Assembly (NCBI GenBank): GCA_964446245.1
Contig: CAYUNI010000002.1
Span: forward strand, 1 to 52,582
Direction of reading: 5' to 3'
DNA length: 52,582 nt
Source of the DNA: CAYUNI01 sp964446245
GTDB taxonomy: Bacteria > Patescibacteriota > Minisyncoccia > Phycocordibacterales > XYD1-FULL-46-19
Positions 7,043-18,700 of the stretch are shown piece after piece. A program made the position numbers and the translations under genes. The notes below the pieces were generated by a model that worked only from the letters and a program-made list of their open reading frames with translations, was not told the origin of the DNA and did no database searches. Position 1 is the stretch's first letter, and every line of letters begins with the position of its first letter.

Positions 7043-8005
7043 TTAAGGTGCTGGATCCACTTGGACCCATATTCGGTCAGACCGGATCTGCTCACCTTCT
7101 GCATTCACAATGAATGCGTACAGGTAGTCCGAGCCAGTGACCGTCGGCACCGTCACGGTCACTGGGTTACCAGAGGTAAGCGGTGTCCCGGGGACGACCC
7201 AAGGAATTTGCCACTTCACGCTATACCCCGGCTTCAATCCGGAGACTTGAGCATGGAGGACGACCGAATCGCCCGGTTGGAAAATCCGATGTCCAACCGC
7301 CGGCGAGTCAATGAAGATTCTCACCTCATCAACCGTTCCTCCACCCGGCTTACTGTCCGGATCGAGGGGGTCGGTGCCGGCATCGATCTCCTCCTTGTCG
7401 GAGGAGCCGTCACCGTCGGTATCCTTTTTAGTCGGATCGGTCCCAGATGACTCCTCCTCCCAATTCCGGAGACCGTCGCCATCGTAGTCCCCCTGCGGAC
7501 CGTCGAGGTAAAAGACCATGTCTCCACCCGCTGTTCGCAGACTAACCGTCACCGTCTCAACAGGAAAACCCATCGGAACAGTGACCTGCCAATCAGTCGC
7601 TCCTCCACCTAGAAGCTCAGGCCAAGCGCCACCACCTTGACCCGATTCAACAGGTGAACCGAGGACCATCAAGAGCAAGAGAAGCGCCACCTCCTCTCCA
7701 CTTTTTTCGGCAGTCTTGATGGTCACCTTCCCACTTGAATCGAACTCAAGCATCACCGGAGCGTGCCCAATAAGCACATAGCTCAGAGTAGCACTCCTGA
7801 AAGTGGCGCCCGTACCATGAAGTACAGCGCCACCCGGAGCCAGAATCTGAGAAAATTGCTTCACCTCGATCCCGGTCTTATCCGGCTGGCCCGACACTTT
7901 GAAGGTATCGGCTTTCAGGATAAGCACCGGCGCCGAAGGCGCCGGGCAACCCACCACCGCGACCATCGCGAAGGCGATGGTCAAACCCAACACGAGCTTT
8001 TTCAT
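7043..8005 (-). CDS. Secreted lipoprotein with Ca-binding Asp-rich repeats
   Basis: I place the start at the ATG at 8005, giving 320 residues, because MKKLVLGLTIAFAMVAVVGC is a lipoprotein signal with lipobox Cys (residue 20) and is preceded by a purine-rich SD. Near residues 205-245 two DxDxDG-type loops (YDGDGLRNWEEE, DTDGDGSSDKEE) each followed by GTDP resemble thrombospondin type 3 / EF-hand-like calcium-binding repeats. The C-terminal 80 residues look Ig-like (DEVRIFIDSP...WVQVDPAP). Codons look GC-richer than those of adjacent genes. It is a self-contained SD-led unit with its own terminator. Function is probably structural at the cell surface. Confidence 0.8.
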   Translation of the reverse strand: MKKLVLGLTIAFAMVAVVGCPAPSAPVLILKADTFKVSGQPDKTGIEVKQFSQILAPGGAVLHGTGATFRSATLSYVLIGHAPVMLEFDSSGKVTIKTAEKSGEEVALLLLLMVLGSPVESGQGGGAWPELLGGGATDWQVTVPMGFPVETVTVSLRTAGGDMVFYLDGPQGDYDGDGLRNWEEESSGTDPTKKDTDGDGSSDKEEIDAGTDPLDPDSKPGGGTVDEVRIFIDSPAVGHRIFQPGDSVVLHAQVSGLKPGYSVKWQIPWVVPGTPLTSGNPVTVTVPTVTGSDYLYAFIVNAEGEQIRSDRIWVQVDPAP

Positions 8006-8123
8006 CTCTTTCTCCCTTCTCCCTCTTTTAGAGGTTTTTGAAGACCAATGCCCAGACAAACACCTGCCCGAGCTTTTTACACTGACCAATCTCTATCATA
8101 CTTTCTAATTCTTGTAAAGGGTC

Positions 8124-8163
8124 CATCAAGGCACGCCCTTGCTAGCAAGGGCGTGCCTTGATG
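8124..8163. terminator. 40-bp perfect palindrome between genes
   Basis: 8124-8163 is a perfect inverted repeat with its centre at 8143/8144 (GCTAGC), just downstream of the gene ending at 8172 (minus). It can act as a terminator, though no long U-run follows. Confidence 0.65.
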
Positions 8164-8171
8164 AATAACCC

Positions 8172-10004
8172 CTACTCCTCCTCTTTCTTTTTCGAAGGTT
8201 TATCCTTAATAATCGGCAAGTTAATCAAAAACTCATTACCTCCCGCTAATTCTTTCTTTTCTGGCCTAGAAAAAGATTCGATTTCCGCCCTCAGCTCTTC
8301 TTTTGGCGTCTCAACTTTTTTCTCTTTTTTTGTTTCCGCTGTCAAAGGTATTACTACTTGATCTGGGTTTTGCTCCTCTTTCCCTGATTCAGTCAAAGCG
8401 CCCGAAAGACCGAAAAGCCAAGCGTTGTCATCTTCTTGTCCATGCAAGGTATTGCCACCCAGACTTGGGCCTGACTGATTTTGATCATCATCTCGTTTTA
8501 ACCAAATCGCCACAAGTAGCAACAAAACAATAATTAACCATAAAATATTCCATAGCCAGCAAGGGATCTCGCGAACAAAATCGAGAGTACCAATTGCCGC
8601 CGTCTGTAAGAAATTGGTAAGACGGGTAGTCAAAGCAAGACGAGGCGCCGAAGAGGTAGCCAACACTTCCACAGCGCTAGTGGCGGAAGTTGTTGTCGCC
8701 ACAAATTCTGGCAAAACAAAACCTTCACCCAGCTCTGCCCTAATCCGCCCATAATAATTAGCCAAATCTATTTTATTAGTCGTATCAAAACCACAGAAGA
8801 CGCGATTGATTGCCACCCGAGTAGTGATGAAAACATAGCCCGTCGAATCAGTGATCGCCCATGGCCCGAGAACATCCCGACTATACTTACGCTGGAAACG
8901 TTCGACCGCTTCAAAAGTCTTTCGGTCATAGTAGCCAGTAATCGCTATCCCCGTCTCATTTTGAAACACTCGTAAGAAAGCTTGCAATTTCCGGACTTCA
9001 CGCGGATCGTTATCGGCGCCGTATTTAATATATTTCAAAAGATAAGGGGCACAAAAGCGTGGGCTGATCTCTTGAGTAATTATTGAAGAGCCACCACCAC
9101 CGCCACCTCCTCCGCCACCGCAATTACTAACACAGCCCCCACCCCCGCCAGAAGTGGTAAAGCTATTTTCCTCACCCACCACCTCATTGCCCGAAGCAAG
9201 AGTGGTAAAGGACGACTCATCGCTCACCACGATTTCTGTTTCATTCCCCCCACCTAGGGTAGAGAAAAAGCTCTCGGTGCTTGTCGCTAAGCTATCGGTT
9301 CCCGGCAAAGTACTGAAGGACCCTTCATCACTATCCTCTTGATCATTACCTTGCGGTAAAGTCGTGAAGGCTCCTTCATCACCTTGGTCTCCAGTACTAT
9401 TTGTACCAGTTCCGGAAAATTCATCAGAAATTGCCAAGTTATCATCCTCTCCATTTGACGAAACACCGTTGCCAGAAAATTCAGCGCTAATCGCCAAATT
9501 TGACCAATCGGTGATGGTCTTTTCTTCAGCCAAAACTGGCGGAGCTAAACTCCTTTCCAATTCAACCTTAGGATTAGATAAAATATCTTCAGTCGAACTA
9601 GCTACCGACTCGCTACTACTAGCAAAGCCAGAGAGATTATCCTCTGTCGAAGAAGCCACCGCCTGCGTACTTGAAGCTCGAGAATCAATTTCAAGATTAT
9701 CAGTACTAGAAGCAATAGCTATCGAATCATCTCCATTAGACTGGACGATCTCAGTTGTTGTCGCCGGTTCTACCTGAGAACCAGCCATTTCTACTGTGGC
9801 ATCATCAGTCAAACTAGAATCAACAGGCAAGACAACTGCCTCCACCGCCGGTGCTTCCACCTTGGTTTCTTCAGTTGTTTGCAAAGCATCTTCTGCCGAA
9901 GCTAAAGCACAAACCGGAGAAATATAAAACGTCAAAATCCCGCCCATGACGACCAGGCAGGTCAATAACGAATAGATTCCTCGTTTTGCCTTAAGCTTTT
10001 GCAT
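8172..10004 (-). CDS. Ser/Thr-rich membrane protein with peptidoglycan-binding-like domain
   Basis: Start taken at the ATG at 10004 (610 residues), which leads straight into a basic N-terminus and hydrophobic signal/anchor. Residues about 35-300 are low-complexity acidic Ser/Thr-rich sequence with degenerate repeats (NLAISxEFSG, SFxTLxxG). A Gly-rich hinge follows with two Cys (GGCVSNCGGGG). A peptidoglycan-binding-like domain (APYLLKYIKYG...EVRKLQAFLR...YYDRKTFEAVERFQRKY) spans about 320-380, a membrane helix (WNILWLIIVLLLLVAIWLKR) lies near 480-500, and the charged tail KKEEE is predicted cytoplasmic. The layout fits a wall-spanning stalk anchored in the membrane. Export and topology are inference. 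Confidence 0.75.
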   Translation of the reverse strand: MQKLKAKRGIYSLLTCLVVMGGILTFYISPVCALASAEDALQTTEETKVEAPAVEAVVLPVDSSLTDDATVEMAGSQVEPATTTEIVQSNGDDSIAIASSTDNLEIDSRASSTQAVASSTEDNLSGFASSSESVASSTEDILSNPKVELERSLAPPVLAEEKTITDWSNLAISAEFSGNGVSSNGEDDNLAISDEFSGTGTNSTGDQGDEGAFTTLPQGNDQEDSDEGSFSTLPGTDSLATSTESFFSTLGGGNETEIVVSDESSFTTLASGNEVVGEENSFTTSGGGGGCVSNCGGGGGGGGGGSSIITQEISPRFCAPYLLKYIKYGADNDPREVRKLQAFLRVFQNETGIAITGYYDRKTFEAVERFQRKYSRDVLGPWAITDSTGYVFITTRVAINRVFCGFDTTNKIDLANYYGRIRAELGEGFVLPEFVATTTSATSAVEVLATSSAPRLALTTRLTNFLQTAAIGTLDFVREIPCWLWNILWLIIVLLLLVAIWLKRDDDQNQSGPSLGGNTLHGQEDDNAWLFGLSGALTESGKEEQNPDQVVIPLTAETKKEKKVETPKEELRAEIESFSRPEKKELAGGNEFLINLPIIKDKPSKKKEEE

Positions 10005-10115
10005 CTTGATAATAAAAACAGAAATCAAACACAAAAGACCTAGGACAAAGAGCTAAATTTGTTTAGATCAAATTCCCCAACTTGATCTATCAAGGATCTA
10101 TCTACAGCTGGGCTA

Positions 10116-10145
10116 TTACTAGCACATCTCGATCTTGACTGTCAA
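10116..10145 (-). promoter_or_regulatory. Promoter upstream of the Ser/Thr-rich protein gene
   Basis: Consensus TTGACA (10140-10145) and TAGTAA (10116-10121) are spaced 18 on the minus strand. The -35 sits in a CTTGAC-T-GTCAAG palindrome. The leader would be about 105 bases and contains another small palindrome (CTTGATCTATCAAG). Confidence 0.5.
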
Positions 10146-10174
10146 GACAAAAATCTCATTTTTAGCTTAATTTT

Positions 10175-10209
10175 AAAGGACATTTTCCGCTAGACGGAAA
10201 ATGTCCTTT
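10175..10209. terminator. Hairpin, 15-bp stem
   Basis: 10175-10189 pairs with 10195-10209 around CTAGA. A third copy of the outer arm (GTCCTTTAAA at 10214-10223) allows an alternative, competing pairing. Confidence 0.6.
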
Positions 10210-10241
10210 ACTAGCTGTCCTTTAAATTAATTTCAGCTCTC

Positions 10242-10282
10242 AACCAAGCCTCGACCTGCCAAAGGCAGGTCGAGGCTTGGTT
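10242..10282 (-). terminator. Terminator of malic enzyme gene, 19-bp stem
   Basis: 10242-10260 and 10264-10282 are perfect complements around an AAA loop, 27 bases past the stop of the malic enzyme gene. With the hairpin at 10175 it makes a tandem pair in a 304-base gap that holds no other gene. Confidence 0.8.
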
Positions 10283-10308
10283 CCCTTCTAATTTTCCATT
10301 TTCAAAAT

Positions 10309-11454
10309 TTATTTCTCAAAAACAGAGGCTACCGTCTCAGCAACCTGAGGCTCAAACGGATCTGGCAAAATCTTATCCACCATAGGTTCCGCGACTAGGC
10401 CGGCTAGTTTCTCCGCCGCTTTAGCAAAAATCTCATCACTAAATTGAACTGTCCGAGCCGAAAGAGCCCCCTTAAACAGCCCCGGAAAAGCGAGCACATT
10501 ATTAACTTGATTAGGGAAATCCGATCGCCCAGTGGCAACCAAAAGCGCTCCAGCAGACAAAGCTTCTTCTGGCATAATCTCAGGAGTCGGATTGGCTAAA
10601 GCAAAAATAATCGGCCGAGAAGACATTTTTCTGACCATCTCGCCAGTCAATAACCCCCCCTTACTGACACCAATAAAAACTGTCGCTCCTTCCAAAATCT
10701 TTGCCAAAGAGCCGGTTAATTTCTCCGGATTAGTAATCTGTGCCAAACCTTTTTTAGCTAAATTTAAATCAGAGCGGCCATTATTAATCGCCCCTTGACT
10801 ATCACAGACAATCAAATTATGAAAACCGCTCGCCACCAAAAGCTTGGCTACCGCTGTCCCCGCGGCGCCAGCGCCATTCACCACTATTTTTATATTCCTA
10901 TCTACTTTACCATCTCGCACCTTTAACGCATTAAGAAGCCCCGCCAAGACCACTACCGCTGTCCCATGTTGATCATCATGCATTACAGGTATATCAAGCT
11001 CTTTTCGCAATCGTTCTTCTATTTCAAAACACCGTGGCGCCGAGATGTCCTCCAGATTAATTCCACCAAAAACTGGAGCAATGTTTTTAACCGCACTAAT
11101 AATCTCCTCGGTATCTTGAGTGGCGAGACAAATCGGAAAAGCGTCGACGCCAGCAAAACGCTTAAACAAGGCCGCCTTACCCTCCATTACTGGTAAAGCC
11201 CCCGCCGGACCGATATTACCAAGACCCAAAACTGCCGAGCCATCACTCACCACCGCCACCATTCGCCCCTTTATCGTTAGGTCAAAAACCGCTTCCGGCT
11301 TCACGACGATTTCTTGGCACACCGAAGCCACCCCCGGAGTATAAGCCAGAGACAAATCATCACGATTATTTAATTCAACTACGCTCTCGACCGCAATCTT
11401 CCCCCCATTTCGCCGATGTAATTCCAAAGCCTCCTCCTTTAAATTTTTTATCAT
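10309..11454 (-). CDS. NAD(P)-dependent malic enzyme (oxaloacetate-decarboxylating)
   Basis: Converts malate to pyruvate and CO2 with reduction of NAD(P). The 381 residues match the short bacterial form. Visible features are the catalytic Tyr38 in LAYTPGVA, Lys93 in EGKAALFK, the metal ligands in the [10 protein letters not shown] segment, the Rossmann loop [11 protein letters not shown] and the ALANPTPEI strand. A -10 TATAAT with upstream TGG (extended -10) lies 8 bases before the ATG, so the mRNA is predicted to be nearly leaderless, and there is no SD. No other citric-acid-cycle gene is nearby, so it probably serves pyruvate or redox supply in a reduced metabolism. Confidence 0.94.
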   Translation of the reverse strand: MIKNLKEEALELHRRNGGKIAVESVVELNNRDDLSLAYTPGVASVCQEIVVKPEAVFDLTIKGRMVAVVSDGSAVLGLGNIGPAGALPVMEGKAALFKRFAGVDAFPICLATQDTEEIISAVKNIAPVFGGINLEDISAPRCFEIEERLRKELDIPVMHDDQHGTAVVVLAGLLNALKVRDGKVDRNIKIVVNGAGAAGTAVAKLLVASGFHNLIVCDSQGAINNGRSDLNLAKKGLAQITNPEKLTGSLAKILEGATVFIGVSKGGLLTGEMVRKMSSRPIIFALANPTPEIMPEEALSAGALLVATGRSDFPNQVNNVLAFPGLFKGALSARTVQFSDEIFAKAAEKLAGLVAEPMVDKILPDPFEPQVAETVASVFEK

Positions 11455-11462
11455 ATAAAAAG

Positions 11463-11468
11463 ATTATA
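11463..11468 (-). promoter_or_regulatory. Extended -10 box of the malic enzyme gene
   Basis: TGGTATAAT on the minus strand, 8 bases before the ATG at 11454. The upstream -35 region falls inside the terminator of the preceding gene. Confidence 0.55.
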
Positions 11469-11474
11469 CCACTT

Positions 11475-11515
11475 CCAGACGTCGAACGTATGTTTTACAT
11501 ACGTTCGACGTCTGG
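11475..11515 (-). terminator. Terminator with 19-bp perfect stem
   Basis: 11475-11493 pairs with 11497-11515 around a TTT loop, 10 bases after the stop of the gene at 11526. Termination and the next promoter are packed within about 50 bases. Confidence 0.8.
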
Positions 11516-11525
11516 AGAAGTGAGA

Positions 11526-12758
11526 TTAATTTATTTTTACTGTTCCGCCGTCGATCTTTATCGTCCCACCGTCGATTTTTATATTAGCCGGAGCGATTGT
11601 CGAATAAGTCACCGATAAATAAGGGTCACGAGATGTACCTGTATCTTCAGAAGTATAAATGGTGATAGTATTATACCCCGCGTGAGTCGGAAGTGCAGGA
11701 GCGGAATCAGCAACATCGTGTCCTTCGAGAAGTCCAAGACAGGTATACCCCGTTGTTCCTCCACAGTTGGCAGTTTCTCCGCTTTTCTTAATCCAAGTAA
11801 GACCAGTGGCATTTAAAGCCACTGAATTATAGGATCCTGTCGATATCGAACCAAGGTCAGTATCGGTTGCTCCAGCGGTTGTAGTGTAATTATTATAGTC
11901 AGAATTCGATAGGGCTGAGATTGAGCTTTGGTTCGTTTGTATTAAACGAATATTAGAATAAGTATCATTGGTATCATTTTTACTAGCAACATAAACATAT
12001 AATGAGGCGCTAGAAATTGTTGCTCCGCTTGGAATTGCTGAGGTGTTGAAAGGCAGAAAACCTCTAAAAATATCGGAGTAGGCAAATCGATAAACACCAA
12101 TTACACCAGTTGATGAAAGATAATCCAAAGTATTACCATCAGTAGCACTGTGAACAATAGACCAATCTTCATCTGTCGCATTACCAGAATAAGCTACATA
12201 TCCATCGCCTGCCCCAGCATAATAATCCACTGCGAAAACTTCCTGCCCCAAAAGCTCTTTCGCTTTGTCTAAAACTGTCAATTTAGTTTGGCGAAAAAAG
12301 GAGATTTCGGTCGTGGTCGCTGTCTCTACCGTATACCACTTATCACCCACCCGCTCAAAAGTCGGCGCTGAATAAAATCGCGAAATATATTTTTCTTCTT
12401 GATACTTATCGTTGATCGGCTTAATTGATTCTAAAAAAGTTAAGGAATTATTCGTCCTCTTGGAAACAACTTCTTGGTGACCATTAAAAGCAAGTGGTGG
12501 CACCTCTTTGTCTGAAACATAACGATATTTTATAATATTTTGAACTTGCCTATCTCCTCCCTGATCTCTTCCGACTTTTACCACCTCAAAATCAAGGATT
12601 CTCTCTTTAGAAACTTTCAATAATTCTGTCTTTTCCAAACCCTCTATTTGTTTGGCTTTTTGATAAAAATCAAAAACAAAAAGACCGCCAATAACCAATC
12701 CCATCGCCAAGATGGCAATAATTATCACTTGGGTATCATTCTGAATCTTCTTGGCCAT
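11526..12758 (-). CDS. Membrane-anchored extracellular protein, DNRLRE-like domain
   Basis: The start is set at the ATG at 12758 (410 residues, MAKKIQ) because TATTAT stands exactly 6 bases upstream. One membrane helix (VIIIAILAMGLVIGGLFVF, about 10-30) leaves the rest outside. Residues about 150-385 resemble the DNRLRE / CBM-like beta-sandwich seen in secreted proteins: DGYVAYSGNATDEDWSIVHSA, IYRF..-like SDIFRGFLPFNTSAIPSGATISSASLYVYV, and a closing DPYLSVTYS strand. The last 20 residues are a short repeat (IKIDGGTIKIDGGTVKIN). It sits 24 bases downstream of the giant S74 gene, pointing the same way, so the two may work together at the surface. Confidence 0.75.
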   Translation of the reverse strand: MAKKIQNDTQVIIIAILAMGLVIGGLFVFDFYQKAKQIEGLEKTELLKVSKERILDFEVVKVGRDQGGDRQVQNIIKYRYVSDKEVPPLAFNGHQEVVSKRTNNSLTFLESIKPINDKYQEEKYISRFYSAPTFERVGDKWYTVETATTTEISFFRQTKLTVLDKAKELLGQEVFAVDYYAGAGDGYVAYSGNATDEDWSIVHSATDGNTLDYLSSTGVIGVYRFAYSDIFRGFLPFNTSAIPSGATISSASLYVYVASKNDTNDTYSNIRLIQTNQSSISALSNSDYNNYTTTAGATDTDLGSISTGSYNSVALNATGLTWIKKSGETANCGGTTGYTCLGLLEGHDVADSAPALPTHAGYNTITIYTSEDTGTSRDPYLSVTYSTIAPANIKIDGGTIKIDGGTVKIN

Positions 12759-12764
12759 AAATTT

Positions 12765-12770
12765 ATAATA
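12765..12770 (-). promoter_or_regulatory. -10 box giving a predicted leaderless mRNA
   Basis: TATTAT on the minus strand ends 6 bases before the ATG at 12758. Transcription would begin at or next to the start codon. Confidence 0.45.
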
Positions 12771-12782
12771 CACAATTACATC

Positions 12783-15700
12783 TTATGGAGCTGGTGATGG
12801 CTCCGCAGGCAAAGCTGGCTCCACGCTAGCTGGAGAGGAGTCAGGAGCGACAACTGCATTTACGCTCGACTCAGTCGGTAAAATCTCCACTGGCGGAGGA
12901 ATAGGGTCCGGAGAAGTTGTTCCTTTTGTCTCGGGTGTAGACGAGCCAGACGAACTGGTGTCAATTACAGTATCAGTAGTAGTAGACCCGCCACCAGAAG
13001 AAACTTGCCCCAAAATACAAGTCCCATCGTCTACGATTGCTTGAGGATTGTAATTAGACGCTGTCGGATTCGTACAACCACTTGTCCCCTCACTCATCCC
13101 ACCGACTGTTGAGCTTGATGGAGTACTGCTACTTGTTGCAATTGGCAAAGCAATCCAATCAAAAGTCAAGTCTTCCGAAGCCGGATTTTGCAAGATAATA
13201 GTGAATCCAAGATTAGATTTTCTAATAATTTTATAATTAACGAAAACATTTTCGCTACCTTCAGATTGGTTAGCAACTACCGCTGGAGTCTTCCCATATG
13301 GTTTATCAAAATCCACCTTAACACTAAGCGCGCCAGCAGGAATCTTGGCGATACCAGAGAAAGAGCTATCCAAGCCGACCGAGCTACCAAAAAGAAGTTG
13401 GGTCTTTAATAAATCAATCTGGCCCTGCTGTTCCTTAATTGCTTGGACCAAGATTGGGGCAATTCGGTCATAGGTCAAACCAAGATATGGCCCATCAGTA
13501 TTTACCAACTCTGGGAAATTTGGCAACACCTCTTGCGCCACCAAACCAATTTCCCGTTTGGAATTACCTTTGAAATTATAGACATAACCAGTTAAATTTA
13601 AAACTTTAGATAGAGCATTATCGATTGGAACCAAATTTTCCTTAAGTCTAATATCTGAGTTGGCGGTCCAAGAAGTCGCATCTTGCGCCATATAGACACC
13701 GCTGTCACCACCAGCGTCGGTGACATACAGACGATCATCAGAAGCATTATTAAAGATACTCCACTTCTTGACATTAGCCTCGAAGAGATCGAGGACCGAG
13801 TTCCCGCCCGCCGAATTGCCGACAGTCAGCATACCAGTAGTTGTTGCATTACCATTGACCCAGAGACCAGTGGAAGAAGCGGTACCTACGATATCCAAAG
13901 CAGTAGCTGGAGCAGTTTTCCCGATACCAACCACATCACCAAAATAAACTCTCCCCTTATTAGTATAGATAGCATACTGATTAGCGGTATTGGCCACCGT
14001 ACCAATATCATTCATATACAATCCATAGCGATTAGTACCAGCCATACTGCCGACATTAAAACCAATACCTGTAGTTAGTGTGCCAGCACCTACATAAGTA
14101 TTAGCTTCAACGGCGACACCGGTTGTGATTGCTCCTGCTCCTGCTTGCACTCCGCCGTAAATGGATACCACCTTATTAACCGAGCCACTGCCCCCCATAC
14201 TAGCAAAAGCACTGAGGACTTGAGGCTCCGCACCGGCTCCATAAGTAAATGGTTGATTAATGTTTAAAATAGTTTCATTGGCTCTAAAATAATCCTTAGA
14301 AGCCGACACATCAAAAGATTGAGTTGCTTTTATAGTGGATATTGGTGAAGCTGCACTATCTCCAACAACATTTAATTTCGCAATTGGACTTGCCGTACCA
14401 ATACCAACAATACCACTCGCTTTTATTCTCATTTTTTCTGTTACATTATTATTTTGAGCTCCATCACCATCAGTTCCAAAAAGTAAATCACCATTATAGC
14501 CACTTGTCCCGACCGCCCAAATACCAGCTTGAGTAAAACCGGTTGCATCGTTTGTATTATTTCCAAAAATCAATCCATCGGCTGGTGTAGGAGCCCCGTC
14601 TGCTAATTTATTGTAAACACTTAAAGCTCCATAAGGAGCAACTGAACCTACTCCGAGCTTACCGGTATCGGTTAAGGTCATCTTAGTGGTTGCATTAGCC
14701 GAGACACCGTTTTTTTTAGTTCTAAACTCAAGACGAGCCCCTTTGTTTGTAGTTGCCCCAACTGTAAGTGGTGTAATTACCGCCAATGTTTTGTAAGTGG
14801 TATTGTGAGTGTTATTAAAATAAATCGTACCATTACCATATTCGGTATGAGCTTGTGATTGTGTAAAGGTTAAGACAGAGTCTGCTCCCTCAGTGGGGGT
14901 GGTTAAATATAGACTAGAATTACCAGTAGGAGCACTGACAGTCAAAGTCCCAGTCAGCGAACCATTACCATTAACAACCAACCCAGTTGAAGAGGCGGTA
15001 CCAACGACATCTAAAGCAGTTGAGGGAACAGTTTTACCAATACCAACATATCCACTTCTTTGACTTAAACCAGCAGTCCAAGAAGTTCCATTGAGGCCAC
15101 CATCATACATAGTCCAACCACCACTAGCGGCGACCGAGGCGTTTACAGCAAAACTTTTGCCTGTTGTCGATGTGGCAATAGCGATACCAGATGAATCAGC
15201 AGAAGTGATAATAGTAAGCTTCGACACTGCCCCGCCATTTAAAGATGGGTCAGTTGTCCCAATCCCCAACCTCTTATTTGTATTATCCCAATAGAAATTA
15301 GTTGAATCTTGAGTAATCTTGGTCCCGTCAGAGAAGTTGACCCCACCCGCCACCATTGTACTAGTCCCGGTACCACCGTTGAGCACTGGCAAAATACCAG
15401 TGACATCACTTGTGAGATTAACCAAAGCAGTAGTGATATAACCTGTCACCGCTTTGACAATACCCGAAAGCGAGCCAATCGAAAGAGAGCCGACAGTGGT
15501 CGAGCCAGAAATGGTAGTCGAACCGACAACCGAGAAAAGTTTTTCATTAGTGGTGGTGCCGATAGAAATATTATCCAATATTTCTTGTCCCCCTCGGCCA
15601 GCGAGCAAAAGATATTGTGTATGATCATCCAGTAATAATCCGCCAAGAGACGAATGCAAGGTAGGAGTGAAGTTGCCGGTCGCCGGCAAACTCGAAACAG

Positions 15701-18700
15701 ATCGAAGATCTTGAGCTTCTATATAATTAATACTCGACCCACTTCTCTGAAGCAAAACTCGATATAAAATTTTAAACTCCTTAAATGGCAGATTGCCCAA
15801 AGAAAGACCATCAAGAGTGTTGTTTGCGCGAGCATTAGCTAAAGAGGCATCTTGGCGTTGGCCCATTATTGAGACAATTGGCGATGAGGTGCTATTTGTC
15901 GCAAAAATCCAATAAGCAACATAATTATTATTAGAAGCATTTCCCAAGTTTCCTGCATTATCATACTGAAGAATATTGGCGACCGCATGGTAATAAGCAT
16001 TTTGAACTGCGGTATAAGAATACGCCCCACTGACACGATACAAAACTCGAGTAGAAGTTTGAGCAGGAATTGATAACCTTAAATCTTCATCATAAACAAC
16101 CCCCGCTGTCATATTGATTGCCGTCGGTGTAGAAAAAGTACCCGTAAAACCAGATGAATAACGAGTCCCCACTGTGTTGTGTAAATACTCATGAGTCATC
16201 CAATCCATAGTCACGCCGTGTCGTTCATCTCCCAAAATGCCAACATTAGGATCTGCACCGATATTGCCATTCCAATAAACAACAGCGATAGGGACATGGA
16301 TACTCAAATCCCAAACCGAGAGAGAATTTTGAATTTGCCCTGTCGAATCAAAGTAAATATAGTAAAGACCCGCAGCATCAGGAATAGTAGTGGTAATTGC
16401 CGTCGTTGTTGACCACTTCTGGCCATGATAATAAGTGACCAACGTCCCCACCGGCGTCAAGGTAAAAACTCGATTGGTATTATTAAAGCTTAATGTCGAA
16501 GAAGTAAGGTCGGCAAAACCTGTTGGCTCCTTGATAACATTTGAAATATTTAAAATTTGGCGCTTAACAGTAGAGTCTGTATAAAAGAGGTTGGTCCCAT
16601 CGTTTTCAATTGCGCCTGAAACCGGCGTTGTGAGTACCGTCCCACTATTAATAATCAGAGAAGCCTGAGTTGCTGTATTAGCGGACAAATGCAAAGTAGC
16701 GCTCGGCGAACCGACACCAACACCAAGTCGATTGTTGGTATCATCCCAAAAGAGATTGGCATCTTGGGTAAGCTTGCCAGAAGCGCCGGCAAAAGTTAAT
16801 CCACCATTAGTAGCAAGATTTGTAATGTAAGCGTCAGAAGCAGAAACCGCTCCCTCAATACTGACATCTCCCTTAACCCGTAGATATGTATTAGCTCCCG
16901 CTGGCGCTTCGCCTATTCCTACATGACCATTGCTATTTATCACAAAGACATTTTGAGCCGAGGTCGTCGCCACTCGCAAAAGATCGCGCGTCGAGCCAGT
17001 ATCATTGACTGTAAGAAGGGCATTCGGGGTCGTCGTCCCCAGACCAAGCGAGCCAGTCCTCAATAAAGAAAATGTTTCTGTCCCCGCGCCAGAGTCAGAA
17101 TTGGTAAAGGAAAGGCGACCATCAGAAGACGAAGCATGGAGCGACCAAGTCGAAGTGCCAAGATTGAGAACTCCCGCCCAAACTTCATTCCAACGATAAG
17201 TCGATGACCCAAGAGAATATTGAAGATTTGATAAAGGGTAAATATTGGTTGTTGTCGCATGACTAGCCACCTGCAAAAGACCGATGGTAGTAGTCGGCAT
17301 CACGACATTAGTGCTATTGGCGGTAAAACCAGCATCAGTGATATAAAAACTCTTACCAACCGTAAGCGAACCATCAATTTGCGATGAGCCCGTCGTGCTA
17401 GCAAGCCACAGTGTTCCATTTTTAGAATACAATAAGCTATTTTTCAAACTCATCGTTATCACATTATTTTCTTTCACTTCCAAACCTTGATTACCTGTTT
17501 GATTATAAAGACTTAAAATATTATTGGTCGAGGAGGAAAAATATAATTGAGTATTAGATAAACCGCCCAGCCAATTAGCATCTCCTGTGCCCGCATAGAA
17601 ACTTCCACCAATAGTCATACCATTTACTAATAATTTGACGCCAGCAGAAGGAGATGCCCCGATGCCGATATTCCCCGCGCTATCTATCGCGAGCGAACTA
17701 GTCGCCTTCCAAGAGCTAGTGTCTGTATCCCAGTAATTAGTCTGCCCAAAACTTGTCCCCGCCATAAGGGTTGTCGTCGAAAGACAGACTCCACCAAAAG
17801 CATAACAGCCCGAGCTGAGATTAAGCCCGCCAGCGAAAGTAGAAGTGGCGGTCGAAGTAATGGTAAAAGCGCCAGTGATAGTCGTAGTGGCCAAGGTCGA
17901 AGTCCCGACAACAACCAAACTAGCGCTCGCCGAAGAAGTGCCTAAAGTGAATTGCCGAGCCGCATTATTCCAAGACAAAGCCGAGTTTCCACCGATACGA
18001 GAACCATTGCCACTAAAGAAAGCAATTTGTCCATCACTTCCATAACCAGACACCGCATAAGGATCAGATGAAGTCCCCGCCGTTCCTTGAACAGAAATAT
18101 TATCTAAACGAAAATTAATTGTATTTCCAGAAGTACCTTGCGAGAAAGTGAAGCGAAGATATTTAACCTGTGAACCAAGTGTCCCAAAATAGGTAAGGGG
18201 AATAGCAATCTTTTGATAGCTCGTGGTGTTGTTTTTATCAAAACCAAAAACATTGTGACGAAGAGCGACCACACTACCCACTCGGACATTGGCTGGACTA
18301 TGAAAAGAAATATTCAAGCGATCGTTACTGCTCGCCCAAGCTGATTTATTTTTAATATAGAAAGTAAGGCTTTGATAATTTGCCGGATCCCATGACGGAG
18401 CAGTCGTCGCAAATTGAAAATAATCAGCATTGACCAAAGCCGTCGTCACCTCGACATTTTTCGCTCCTTGATATGGATCAACCGTGCTATCAAAATCAAG
18501 CTTAGCGGTCAAGGTTGGCGACCATTCAGTATTGTTAAGATAAATAAGCTCTTCGATCGGCCCGGCGCCATCAGTCCCCGGCTTAGTAGCGTTGGCTTTA
18601 ATATAAACGAAGGTAAGGTCAAGCTGAGAGGCCGGATTGGAAGATGGAGCGATTGGGTTGGTGCTGGTCGCGCCTTGGACCGCAACTGCCGTTCCCGCCG

